Assembly (NCBI RefSeq): GCF_934330165.1
Contig: NZ_CAKRGI010000005.1
Span: 22,361-86,360 of the forward strand
Direction of reading: 5' to 3'
Origin: an uncultured Mediterraneibacter sp.
GTDB taxonomy: Bacteria > Bacillota > Clostridia > Lachnospirales > Lachnospiraceae
Length of the DNA stretch: 64,000 nucleotides
Both the position numbers and the translations under genes were made by a program. A model generated the notes under the pieces. It had not been told where the DNA came from. It worked only from the letters and a program-made list of their open reading frames with translations, and searched no databases. Each line of letters opens with the position of its first letter. The first letter of the stretch is position 1. Shown in pieces: positions 54,441 to 63,240 of this stretch.

Positions 54441-55065
54441 AACTTATTTGGAAAATGCAAGGATCGTTTTGGCAAAAATGCTGGATTTTGCAGTGTATGA
54501 CCTTCATTATGAGTTAGAGCAGTATTATGGATTATTTCTTTCCTCCGAAATTTCAGAAAGATTCGGGGAAGGAGATTTTACTCTGCTGGCGGGACGGTCA
54601 GGCATTGAACTGACATATGAGGTGCTGGATTCGCTGGGAATGAAAAGGCAGAAGGTGACACCCCGGTATTCAGTTACCCGCAGTGAGGAATACTGGACGG
54701 GCTGGGCATTGGCATATTATCAGTGGAAAAGTTCCCTGCGTTTTTCTGAGATTGAAAGATATATCCCTATTACGGAGATAAGAGAAATGTATATTCCGTA
54801 TCATGAAATGGATATTCGCCAGTTTACAGACCGGATGGATGAACTATATCTTGAGTCTAAGAAGGGAACTAATCTGAAAATTCTGAGAAAATATGCAGGA
54901 ATGAGTCAGAAAGAACTGGCAGAAATGTCAGGAGTACCTTTAAGAACGATCCAGCAGTATGAGCAGAGGCAGAAGAATATTAACAGAGCAAAGGTGGAGT
55001 ATCTTATAAGATTATCTCAAAGCCTTAGTTGTGAGATAACGGATTTGATCGAGAAAGTTGAGTAA
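54421..55065 (+). CDS. HTH protein paired with the DUF3990 gene, probable antitoxin and repressor
   Basis: 214 residues. About 1-145 is an unassigned domain with SEEYWTGWALAYYQWKSSLRF and PYHEMDIRQFTDRMDELY, which I recall from other Firmicutes proteins beside DUF3990 genes. About 152-214 is an XRE-type helix-turn-helix (LRKYAGMSQKELAEMSGVPLRTIQQYEQ). It overlaps the DUF3990 gene by 20 bases, so both are made together. It most likely binds the palindrome in the promoter. Confidence 0.72.
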   Translation: MIFAYDKTYLENARIVLAKMLDFAVYDLHYELEQYYGLFLSSEISERFGEGDFTLLAGRSGIELTYEVLDSLGMKRQKVTPRYSVTRSEEYWTGWALAYYQWKSSLRFSEIERYIPITEIREMYIPYHEMDIRQFTDRMDELYLESKKGTNLKILRKYAGMSQKELAEMSGVPLRTIQQYEQRQKNINRAKVEYLIRLSQSLSCEITDLIEKVE

Positions 55066-55120
55066 GAGGCAATATTTTGTCTGAAGATAAAAGGGATGCC
55101 CGATATACGTATGGCTTTTC

Positions 55121-55149
55121 TTGTATTTGCCATGAAAATCGGATATACT
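55121..55149 (+). promoter_or_regulatory. Promoter of the M16C peptidase gene
   Basis: TTGTAT (55121-55126) and TATACT (55144-55149), 17-base spacer, about 80 bases before the start. Confidence 0.6.
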
Positions 55150-55231
55150 AGGACTATTGAACAGTGATAGGATTTCTGGCATTCTATGTATTTCACATAA
55201 CAGGAAGAAGAACAGGTGAGGAGAGAAAAAG

Positions 55232-58156
55232 ATGAGCATATATGATCTGACAGCATATGAAGTACTTCAGCAGGAAGATTTATCTGATCTGAAGTCCAAA
55301 GGAACGCTTCTGAAGCATAAAAAGAGTGGTGCGAGAGTACTTCTGATGGAGAATGATGATGAGAATAAGGTCTTTACGATCGGTTTCCGTACGCCTCCGT
55401 CCGACAGCACGGGAGTTCCGCATATTATGGAACATTCAGTTCTGTGCGGATCGAGAGAATTTCCGGTGAAAGATCCTTTTGTCGAGCTGGTAAAGGGATC
55501 TTTGAATACATTTCTGAATGCAATGACGTATCCTGACAAGACGGTTTACCCAGTTGCAAGCTGCAATGATAAGGATTTTCAGAATCTGATGCATGTGTAT
55601 ATGGATGCGGTATTTTATCCGGATATCTACAAGCAGGATAAGACGTTCCGTCAGGAAGGCTGGAGCTATAAACTGGATGCCCCGGATGGGGAGCTGACGA
55701 TCAGCGGAGTTGTATATAACGAGATGAAAGGGGCGTACTCTTCGCCGGAAGGTGTGCTGGACCGCGTGATCCAGAATTCGCTTTTTACAGATACAACTTA
55801 TGCGGTTGATTCAGGTGGAGATCCTGAGGTGATCCCACAGTTGACCTATGAGCAGTTTTTGGACTTCCACAGAAAGTATTACCATCCATCCAACAGTTAT
55901 ATTTATCTGTATGGTGATATGGATATGGAAGAGAAACTGAGATGGCTGGATGAAAAATATCTTTCTCACTTTGAAAATGAACCGGTTGATTCAGAGATCC
56001 ATCTGCAAAAGCCATTTACTGAGATGAGAGAAGTGATTGAGAATTATTCGATTACGAGTGAAGAAAGTGAGGAGGATAATACGTATCTTTCTTATAATAA
56101 AGTAGTGGGAACGTCACTGGATGAGAAATTATATCTGGCATTTGAGATTCTGGATTATGCACTGCTGTCTGCACCGGGAGCACCGCTTAAGAAAGCCCTG
56201 ATCGATGCGGGAATCGGAAAGGATGTATCAGGTTCTTTTGACAGTGGAATCTATCAGCCGGTATTCTCCATTGTTGCAAAGAATGCCAACGTAGAGCAGA
56301 AAGAGGCATTTATCAGTACGATTGAGGATACACTGAGAAAAATTGCCGAAGAAGGAATCGATAAAAAGGCACTCCGGGCGGGAATTAATTATCATGAATT
56401 CCGTTTCCGGGAGGCAGATTTCGGAAGTTACCCGCGGGGACTGATGTATGGACTCCAGTTATTTGACAGTTGGTTGTATGATGAAGAAAAGCCGTTTATC
56501 CATATGAAGGCAATCCCGACATTTGAGTTCCTGAAAGAGCAGATTGAGACAGGATATTTTGAAGAGCTGATCCGTGAATACATTTTAGACAATCCGCATG
56601 GTTCAATCGTGATCATCAGACCGGAACAGGGGATGACGGCACGTATGGATAAGGAACTGGCAGATCGTCTGCAGGCATATAAAAAGGGTCTTTCAGCAGA
56701 AGAAATAGAGGCCCTTGTAAAAGCAACGAAGGAGCTGGAAGCGTATCAGGAAGAAGAGTCTGCACCGGAAGATCTTGCAAAGATACCGGTTCTCGGACGG
56801 GAAGATATTTCAAGGGAGATTGCTCCGATTTATAATGAAGAGCGTCAGACAGACGGAGTGAAATTGCTTTATCACGATGTGGAGACAAATGGGATCGGAT
56901 ATGTGACAGCTCTGTTCGATCTTTCGGAGATCGAAGAAGAACTGCTTCCATATGCAGGGATCCTGCAGAGTGTTCTCGGCATCATTGATACAGAACATTA
57001 TGGATACGGAGAACTTTTCAATGAGATCAATGTGCATACCGGTGGAATCGGAACTTCACTGGAACTGTATACAGATGTGACAAAAGTGAAGGAAAAAGAG
57101 TTCCGTGCAACGTTTGAGATCAAAGGAAAAGCACTTTATCCGAAGCTGGATGTGCTTTTTGCCATGATGCGTGAGATTCTGATGGAGTCGAAGCTGGGAG
57201 ATGAAAAGCGTCTGAAAGAAATTTTATCTATGCTGAAGACAAGACTTCAGACCTCTTTCCTTTCAGCCGGACATACGACAGCAGTACTGCGTTCACTTGC
57301 CTACACTTCTCCGATCGCAAGATTCAGAGATATTACCAGTGGGATTGGATTTTATGAAGTTGTAAAAGATCTGGAAGAGAATTTTGAAGAAAGAAAAGAA
57401 CTGCTGATCGAAAATCTGAAAAAGATCGCAGGATGTATTTTCAGAAAAGAGAATCTTATGCTCAGTTATACTTCCGCACAGGAGGGGCTGGCAGTACTGG
57501 AAAAGGCAGTGCCACAGTTTGCAGATTCACTTCATACGGGAGAGAAAGAGAGTCATGGACCGTGTATCATCCACTGTAAGAAGAGAAATGAAGGCTTCAG
57601 AACTTCCTCCAAAGTCCAGTATGTGGCAAGGACCGGTAACTTTATTGATGGCGGAGCAGAATATACGGGTGCATTGCAGATTCTGAAAGTTATTTTAAGC
57701 TATGATTATCTGTGGCAGAATGTACGTGTAAAAGGCGGAGCATATGGCTGCATGAGTGGATTTAACCGGATCGGGGAAGGCTATTTAGTTTCTTACAGAG
57801 ATCCGAATCTTGAAAAGACAATGGAAATTTATGAGGGAGTCGTAGATTATCTGAAGAATTTTGATATAGATGACAGAGATATGAATAAGTTTATTATCGG
57901 TACGATCAGTAATATAGACCGTCCGATGAACCCGGCGGCAAAGGGCAGCCGGTCACTGAACCTATATATGAACCGGCTTACAGAAGAGATGATCCGCAGG
58001 GAAAGAGAACAGATCCTGGATGCACGGCAGGAGGATATCCGTGGACTGGCAACAGTACTGGAGGCGGTACTGGCAGCAGGAGAATTGTGCGTGATCGGAA
58101 GTGAAGAAAAGATTGAAGAAGCAAAGGAAATGTTCGGAGAGATCAGGACACTTTAA
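55232..58156 (+). CDS. M16C insulinase-family zinc peptidase (PreP-like)
   Basis: A 974-residue metallopeptidase. The inverted zinc motif HIMEH is at about 64-68, with the downstream Glu in YNEMKGAYSSPEGV as the third ligand region. The middle has the M16C-associated domain, and a second, inactive half-clamp follows. It has no signal peptide, so it probably degrades peptides in the cytoplasm, like presequence protease relatives. GTGAGGAGAG precedes the ATG. Confidence 0.9.
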   Translation: MSIYDLTAYEVLQQEDLSDLKSKGTLLKHKKSGARVLLMENDDENKVFTIGFRTPPSDSTGVPHIMEHSVLCGSREFPVKDPFVELVKGSLNTFLNAMTYPDKTVYPVASCNDKDFQNLMHVYMDAVFYPDIYKQDKTFRQEGWSYKLDAPDGELTISGVVYNEMKGAYSSPEGVLDRVIQNSLFTDTTYAVDSGGDPEVIPQLTYEQFLDFHRKYYHPSNSYIYLYGDMDMEEKLRWLDEKYLSHFENEPVDSEIHLQKPFTEMREVIENYSITSEESEEDNTYLSYNKVVGTSLDEKLYLAFEILDYALLSAPGAPLKKALIDAGIGKDVSGSFDSGIYQPVFSIVAKNANVEQKEAFISTIEDTLRKIAEEGIDKKALRAGINYHEFRFREADFGSYPRGLMYGLQLFDSWLYDEEKPFIHMKAIPTFEFLKEQIETGYFEELIREYILDNPHGSIVIIRPEQGMTARMDKELADRLQAYKKGLSAEEIEALVKATKELEAYQEEESAPEDLAKIPVLGREDISREIAPIYNEERQTDGVKLLYHDVETNGIGYVTALFDLSEIEEELLPYAGILQSVLGIIDTEHYGYGELFNEINVHTGGIGTSLELYTDVTKVKEKEFRATFEIKGKALYPKLDVLFAMMREILMESKLGDEKRLKEILSMLKTRLQTSFLSAGHTTAVLRSLAYTSPIARFRDITSGIGFYEVVKDLEENFEERKELLIENLKKIAGCIFRKENLMLSYTSAQEGLAVLEKAVPQFADSLHTGEKESHGPCIIHCKKRNEGFRTSSKVQYVARTGNFIDGGAEYTGALQILKVILSYDYLWQNVRVKGGAYGCMSGFNRIGEGYLVSYRDPNLEKTMEIYEGVVDYLKNFDIDDRDMNKFIIGTISNIDRPMNPAAKGSRSLNLYMNRLTEEMIRREREQILDARQEDIRGLATVLEAVLAAGELCVIGSEEKIEEAKEMFGEIRTL

Positions 58157-58187
58157 GATACTGGAATGAAAAGAAAAAGGAGCAGAT

Positions 58188-59090
58188 ATGAAAGAGAACT
58201 TTAAGTCAGGATTTGTAACTTTGATCGGAAGACCGAATGTAGGAAAGTCAACCTTGATGAACCATCTGATCGGACAGAAGATCGCAATTACGTCAAATAA
58301 ACCGCAGACGACAAGAAACCGCATCCAGACAGTGCTTACAACAGAGGAAGGGCAGATTGTATTTGTGGACACTCCGGGAATCCATAAGGCAAAGAATAAA
58401 CTGGGCGAATATATGGTGAATATTGCAGAGCGTTCTTTAAATGAAGTGGATGTAGTGCTTTGGCTTGTCGAACCATCCAACTTTATCGGGGCGGGAGAAA
58501 AGCATATTATTGAGCAGCTGAAGAAAGTAAAGACACCGGTTATTCTTGTTATCAATAAGATCGATATGGTGAAAAGAGAAGAAATTCTGGCTTTTATTGA
58601 TACCTATAGAAAAGAATATGATTTTGCAGAGATCGTTCCGGTTTCTGCAAGAACAGGAGATAATACGAATGAACTTGTAAAAGTAATTCTGAATTATCTG
58701 CCGTACGGTCCGCAGTTTTATGATGAAGATACGATCACGGATCAGCCGGAGCGTCAGATCGTTGCAGAACTGATCCGGGAGAAAGCATTGCATTGCCTGA
58801 ATGAAGAAATTCCGCATGGAATCGCAGTGGCGATCGATCAGATGAAGATGAATAAAAAAGTATGCCATATTGATGCGACGATCATCTGTGAACGGGATTC
58901 TCATAAGGGAATTATCATCGGAAAGCAGGGAAGTATGCTGAAAAAGATCGGAAGCACAGCACGTTATGAGATTGAACGGCTCTTAGACTGCAAAGTGAAT
59001 CTGAAACTTTGGGTAAAAGTGCAGAAAAACTGGCGTGACAGTGATTATATGATGAAAAACTTTGGATACAGGGAGGATGATATGTCGTAA
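58188..59090 (+). CDS. era: GTPase Era
   Basis: Era binds the 3' end of 16S rRNA and completes 30S maturation. The 300 residues have G1 GRPNVGKST near 13-21, G2 TTRNR, G3 DTPG near 61, G4 NKID near 122, and a C-terminal KH domain with IIIGKQGSMLKKIGSTARYEIERLLDCKVNLKLWVKV. AAAAAGGAG precedes the ATG. It follows the peptidase by 31 bases. recO, often next in clostridia, is not here. Confidence 0.97.
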   Translation: MKENFKSGFVTLIGRPNVGKSTLMNHLIGQKIAITSNKPQTTRNRIQTVLTTEEGQIVFVDTPGIHKAKNKLGEYMVNIAERSLNEVDVVLWLVEPSNFIGAGEKHIIEQLKKVKTPVILVINKIDMVKREEILAFIDTYRKEYDFAEIVPVSARTGDNTNELVKVILNYLPYGPQFYDEDTITDQPERQIVAELIREKALHCLNEEIPHGIAVAIDQMKMNKKVCHIDATIICERDSHKGIIIGKQGSMLKKIGSTARYEIERLLDCKVNLKLWVKVQKNWRDSDYMMKNFGYREDDMS

Positions 59091-59143
59091 ATCTTAAAGA
59101 ATCATACGTTTTTCTTTAAGAAATACGAAAGATAGTTGTTATT

Positions 59144-59869
59144 TTGAAATTATCGTCTAAAATGGAAAGCATGGGAAAATTAAAGTTACTTAAAGGAAAA
59201 AATTCAGAAGAGTTATGTAGGATGGTTTTACCACCGTTATTTACCTTTGTGTTAAATTCACTGGTTTATTGGGGCGCACCATTGATCGTGGGGACAGGAA
59301 GATCGCACAATTTGTCCGGCAGTCTGGACGAACTGGTTCCGTTTATGCCTGCATTTATCATTATTTATTTTGGTTGTTACATTTTCTGGGTAGTCAATTA
59401 TCTGATAGTTGCATTTTATGAAGATGAGAATAAATACAGATTTTACACGGCAGATTTTTACGCACGGCTGATCTGTCTTGCGTTTTTTGTATTTTTCCCG
59501 ACGACAAATACGAGACCGGAACTTACGGGAAATGGGATTTTTATCCGGGCAATGCGATTTTTATATACCGTAGATAAGCCGGTGAACCTGTTTCCGTCGA
59601 TTCATTGTATGGCGAGCTGGTTCTGCTGTATCGGTCTTAGAAAGTGCAAGGAGATTCCTGAGTGGTATAAGTTGATGTCGGTGCTGATTGCAATCGCGGT
59701 CTTTGTTTCTACGCTTGCAACGAGGCAGCATGTATTATGGGATGTGGCAGGAGGCATCGGGGCAGCTGAGCTGACCTGGTTTATCAGCAGCCGCACGAAT
59801 GGATGGAAGACATATCAAAGACTGAATGAAAAGATATCTGTTGGTATAAGCAGAAGATTAGGACGATAA
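59144..59869 (+). CDS. PAP2-family membrane phosphatase, second copy
   Basis: About 241 residues with six hydrophobic segments. PAP2 motifs LFPSIHCMASW near 150 and TRQHVLWDVAGG near 190 carry the catalytic His residues; the first motif is weak. Start is uncertain: TTG 59144, with in-frame ATGs at 59162 and 59171, none with a good ribosome-binding site. It heads a run of phospholipid genes, so phosphatidate or phosphatidylglycerophosphate is a plausible substrate. Confidence 0.8.
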   Translation: MKLSSKMESMGKLKLLKGKNSEELCRMVLPPLFTFVLNSLVYWGAPLIVGTGRSHNLSGSLDELVPFMPAFIIIYFGCYIFWVVNYLIVAFYEDENKYRFYTADFYARLICLAFFVFFPTTNTRPELTGNGIFIRAMRFLYTVDKPVNLFPSIHCMASWFCCIGLRKCKEIPEWYKLMSVLIAIAVFVSTLATRQHVLWDVAGGIGAAELTWFISSRTNGWKTYQRLNEKISVGISRRLGR

Positions 59870-59873
59870 GATC

Positions 59874-60923
59874 ATGGAAAATAAGAAAAAAATGGTATTT
59901 AATGTGGTATTTCTGATCCTTGTATTCGCCGGTACAATTTATGGAGTCTTCCACGGGGAAGATCTTGGGGAGATTGTGAGGATACTGAAGACTGTGAACC
60001 TGCTGTGGCTCATTCCCGGATTTATATGCGTGATCCTATTTATATGGGGAGAATCTATCATTATCTATTATATGATGAGGACTCTTGGGATAAAAAGAAA
60101 AAAGTGGACATGCTTTTTATTTTCATCTATTGGATTTTTCTTTAGCTGTATTACGCCGTCTGCTTCGGGGGGACAGCCTGCACAGATTTATTATATGAAA
60201 AAGGAAAATATCCCGATTCCGGTATCAACACTGGTGCTTATGATCGTAACGATCACGTATAAGCTGGTGCTGGTTGTCATCGGAGTTGTGCTGACTTTGT
60301 TCGGGCAGGGATTTATACATAAATATCTTTATGATGTCAGATACATTTTTTATCTTGGAACAGGACTGAATGTATTCTGCGTGGTAACAATGCTGATCCT
60401 TGTTTTTCATCCGGTACTTGCAAGAGCAATTCTTGTAAAGGGAATGGCACTTCTTGAGCGGATGCATCTGATGAAAAAGAAGCAGTCCAGGCTTGACAGG
60501 CTCAATGCCTCCATGGATCAGTACCGGGAAACGGCAGTGTATCTGAAGGATCATGTAAAAGTGCTGATAAATGTATTTGGAATTACGCTGTTCCAGAGAT
60601 TTGCACTTTTTACGGCTACATGGTTTGTATATAAGGCATTCGGATTGTCAGATCAGAGTGCGTGGCTGATCATTCTGCTTCAGTCGACTATCTCGGTTTC
60701 TGTGGATATGTTGCCACTTCCGGGAGGAATGGGGATTAGCGAAAAACTGTTCTTGGTTATTTTTGCCCCAATTTTTGGAACGGGTTTACTCCTTCCGGGA
60801 ATGATCTTAAGCAGGGGACTTGGATATTATACGGAGCTGCTTGTAAGTGCAGTACTTACCATTGTGGCTAATTTTACTATAGGAAAAGGGAAAAAGGTGA
60901 GAGAAAATGTTGGGAATTTATGA
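59874..60923 (+). CDS. Lysylphosphatidylglycerol synthase-like membrane protein (flippase domain family)
   Basis: 349 residues with about eight hydrophobic segments and the family motif FSCITPSASGGQPAQIYYMKKE near 87-108 and LPLPGGMGISEKLF near 282. It corresponds to the membrane half of MprF without the aminoacyl-transferase domain, so lipid flipping is possible but substrate unknown. It starts four bases after the PAP2 gene and overlaps pssA by 17 bases. Confidence 0.85.
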   Translation: MENKKKMVFNVVFLILVFAGTIYGVFHGEDLGEIVRILKTVNLLWLIPGFICVILFIWGESIIIYYMMRTLGIKRKKWTCFLFSSIGFFFSCITPSASGGQPAQIYYMKKENIPIPVSTLVLMIVTITYKLVLVVIGVVLTLFGQGFIHKYLYDVRYIFYLGTGLNVFCVVTMLILVFHPVLARAILVKGMALLERMHLMKKKQSRLDRLNASMDQYRETAVYLKDHVKVLINVFGITLFQRFALFTATWFVYKAFGLSDQSAWLIILLQSTISVSVDMLPLPGGMGISEKLFLVIFAPIFGTGLLLPGMILSRGLGYYTELLVSAVLTIVANFTIGKGKKVRENVGNL

Positions 60924-61524
60924 TTATACGGTAGTGCTTACATATGTAAGTCTGATGGTATCCATCGGGGGAATGATGCTGTCAGTAAACGGACATCTGA
61001 ATCTGGCCGTACTTTGTCTGGCAATTTCGGGATTGTGCGATATGTTTGACGGGAAGATTGCCCGGACGAAAAAGGATCGTACTGAAGAAGAAAAATGCTT
61101 TGGAATCCAGATCGATTCGTTGTGTGATATCGTCTGTTTTGGGGTAGGCCCGGCGATCATCTGTTATTGCATTGGGATGAGAGGTCCGATCGGAATGGTG
61201 ATCCTGATGTTCTATGTCCTTGCAGGACTGATCCGTCTGGCGTGGTTTAATGTGACAGAGGAGTGCAGACAGAAAGAGACCGATGAGAAGCGTGCATGTT
61301 ATCAGGGACTTCCGATTACATCCATGGCGATCATTCTTCCATTGGTTGTAGTGTTCCGCCCATTGCTTGGAAAAGAGTTTATGGTAGCACTTCATGCAGC
61401 GGTACTCATAGTCGGACTTTTATTTATTACCGATTTTAAATTGAGAAAGCCGAAAAATGCAACACTGGCAGTGCTGGTAGCAGTAGTGGCAGCCGCAGTT
61501 CTTAAGATTCTGCATGTATGTTAG
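60907..61524 (+). CDS. pssA: CDP-diacylglycerol-serine O-phosphatidyltransferase
   Basis: A 205-residue CDP-alcohol phosphatidyltransferase with about six membrane segments. The active-site motif D-G-x2-A-R-x(n)-G-x3-D-x3-D is read as DMFDGKIAR followed by FGIQIDSLCD. Assignment to phosphatidylserine synthase rests on the motif subtype and the psd gene ten bases downstream. Start ATG within the preceding gene. Confidence 0.9.
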   Translation: MLGIYDYTVVLTYVSLMVSIGGMMLSVNGHLNLAVLCLAISGLCDMFDGKIARTKKDRTEEEKCFGIQIDSLCDIVCFGVGPAIICYCIGMRGPIGMVILMFYVLAGLIRLAWFNVTEECRQKETDEKRACYQGLPITSMAIILPLVVVFRPLLGKEFMVALHAAVLIVGLLFITDFKLRKPKNATLAVLVAVVAAAVLKILHVC

Positions 61525-61533
61525 TAAGGCAGG

Positions 61534-62418
61534 ATGAAAATGACTATGATTTATGTAGATAGAAATGGAAACCAGACAGAGGAAACAACGGGACAGGACA
61601 GGCTGCTGAAGTTTATTTATACGCATACTGCGACAAGACTTCTGATCCGTCCTTTTCTCAGCCCCTGGGTATCAAAGCTTGGCGGAAAGTTTCTGAGTAC
61701 AAGATTTTCTACAGTGGCGATCCGTCCCTTTGTCGAAAAAAATCAGATCGATCTCAGTCAATATGAAAAGCAGGAGTTTGATTCTTATAATGAATTTTTC
61801 ACAAGAAAGATAAAGGTGCAAGAGCGTCCGGTGGAAATGGATGAAGAAGTGCTGATCAGTCCGTGTGACGGAAAAGTGAGTGTATATCCGATCTGTGAAA
61901 AAGGAAAATTTGAGATCAAGCATACGGCTTATACAGCAGAGCAATTACTTCAGGACGCACATCTGGCAAAGCATTATTATGGTGGATGGATCTATATCCT
62001 GCGGTTGACGGTGGATGATTATCATCGGTATTGTTATGTGGCAGATGGAATAAAGTCTTCTCAGAAGAAGATAAAAGGAATCCTTCATACAGTGAATCCG
62101 GTGGCGAACGATGCCTGCCCGATCTACAAAATGAATGCAAGGGAATACTGTCTGTTAAAGACGGAGACTCTTGGAACAGTGCTGATGATGGAAGTTGGTG
62201 CTTTGATGGTAGGAAAGATCAAAAATCATGAGCAGGGAAGAGGCAGGGTCTGCCGTGGAGCGGAAAAGGGAATGTTTGAGTTTGGGGGCTCAACTGTGAT
62301 CCTGATGACAGAACCGGGCAAAGTGCAGCCGGATGAAGATCTGATCCGGAATACAGAAGCCGGGTATGAGACACTGGTGAAGCTGGGAGAACAAGCAGGA
62401 AGAAAGATAAAAGTCTGA
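61534..62418 (+). CDS. psd: Phosphatidylserine decarboxylase proenzyme
   Basis: Makes phosphatidylethanolamine from phosphatidylserine. The 294 residues include the DGKVS region, the VDDYHRY site with the protease-type Asp/His pair, and the self-cleavage motif GGST in MFEFGGSTVIL near 246-256, whose Ser becomes the pyruvoyl group. With pssA it forms a complete two-step PE pathway. ATG follows GGCAGGATGAAA, a weak site; ATG 61540 is possible. Confidence 0.93.
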   Translation: MKMTMIYVDRNGNQTEETTGQDRLLKFIYTHTATRLLIRPFLSPWVSKLGGKFLSTRFSTVAIRPFVEKNQIDLSQYEKQEFDSYNEFFTRKIKVQERPVEMDEEVLISPCDGKVSVYPICEKGKFEIKHTAYTAEQLLQDAHLAKHYYGGWIYILRLTVDDYHRYCYVADGIKSSQKKIKGILHTVNPVANDACPIYKMNAREYCLLKTETLGTVLMMEVGALMVGKIKNHEQGRGRVCRGAEKGMFEFGGSTVILMTEPGKVQPDEDLIRNTEAGYETLVKLGEQAGRKIKV

Positions 62419-62505
62419 TTATAATGATTTGAGAATATGAGCCTGATTTTGATTCAAAAATGCAGGCATATAAAGGAAAAGTTTATGCAGCGGTCAGTTG
62501 GGGAT

Positions 62506-63153
62506 TCAGAAAGACCGCAGCGTAAACTTATTTTTATAAAAATCGAGAATCCCATCAGTCCGCATTTTTCCGAGTTCTTTGGAAAGGGCGGTACGATCTA
62601 CATTTAGATAGTCAGCGAGCTGCTGCCGGTCAAAAGGAATTTGAAAGGTAGTATTCCCGGCTTTGACAGACTCCATGGACAGATAAGTTAAAAGGCGGGA
62701 GCGGATCGTTTTGGCAGAAGTACAGAAAATACGATTAGATAAAACCAGATTTTTCTGTACTGAAAGTTTCAGGATATTTTGCATGATTTTTGCGTGCCAT
62801 GGCTGAGAAGCATACCGATTGCTGAGGAGAATATCAAGATTGGCGAAGAGAACCTGTGTATCCTCTATCGCAACGACATCCACCAGCATCGGTTCGTGGC
62901 AGATTGCATAAGTTTCGGCAAAAATCTGCCCTTGTGAAATATTGCTTAAAATACTTTTATTGCCCAAAAGATCAATATTTTCAATATTTACGCTGCCGGA
63001 TTCAATGATTCCGATTTCGTGGATCAGGTCCCCGGTATGAAAGATCGTTTCATTTTTGAAGAAAAAAGAAGAACGCATGGAATGCAATTCCTGCATGATC
63101 TCAAATTCAGATTCTGTAATCCCGAGGAAAAGCGGAGTGTGGAAAAGTTTCAT
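62506..63153 (-). CDS. Crp/Fnr-family transcriptional regulator
   Basis: 215 residues: an N-terminal cyclic-nucleotide-like beta domain (ETIFHTGDLIHEIGIIESGSVNI) and a C-terminal winged helix (IPFDRQQLADYLNVDRTALSKELGKMRTDGIL). No N-terminal Cys cluster for an Fe-S centre is seen. GAAAGGAGC precedes the ATG. It diverges from a ferredoxin-like gene across a palindrome it may bind. Similar pairs are often linked with hcp (hybrid cluster protein), which would lie beyond the window. Confidence 0.9.
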   Translation of the reverse strand: MKLFHTPLFLGITESEFEIMQELHSMRSSFFFKNETIFHTGDLIHEIGIIESGSVNIENIDLLGNKSILSNISQGQIFAETYAICHEPMLVDVVAIEDTQVLFANLDILLSNRYASQPWHAKIMQNILKLSVQKNLVLSNRIFCTSAKTIRSRLLTYLSMESVKAGNTTFQIPFDRQQLADYLNVDRTALSKELGKMRTDGILDFYKNKFTLRSF

Positions 63154-63167
63154 AAAAAGCTCCTTTC

Positions 63168-63181
63168 GTGGTTATAACCAC
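63168..63181. promoter_or_regulatory. Palindromic operator shared by the divergent Crp/Fnr and ferredoxin genes
   Basis: GTGGTTATAACCAC is a perfect 14-bp palindrome. Its centre (63174.5) is about 41 bases from the expected plus-strand start, the class II activation distance, and covers the minus-strand start region. Confidence 0.75.
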
Positions 63182-63185
63182 ATAA

Positions 63186-63214
63186 ATATTAAATTTATTA
63201 TAATATAATTGCAA
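63186..63214 (-). promoter_or_regulatory. Promoter of the Crp/Fnr gene
   Basis: On the minus strand TTGCAA (63209-63214) and TAATAT (63186-63191), 17-base spacer. Confidence 0.55.
63204..63209 (+). promoter_or_regulatory. -10 element of the ferredoxin-like gene
   Basis: TATAAT with no matching -35, consistent with a promoter needing an activator. An overlapping TATAAT at 63199-63204 is an alternative. Confidence 0.55.
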
Positions 63215-63240
63215 TAGAAATTGAAGGGAGAAGAGATAAT

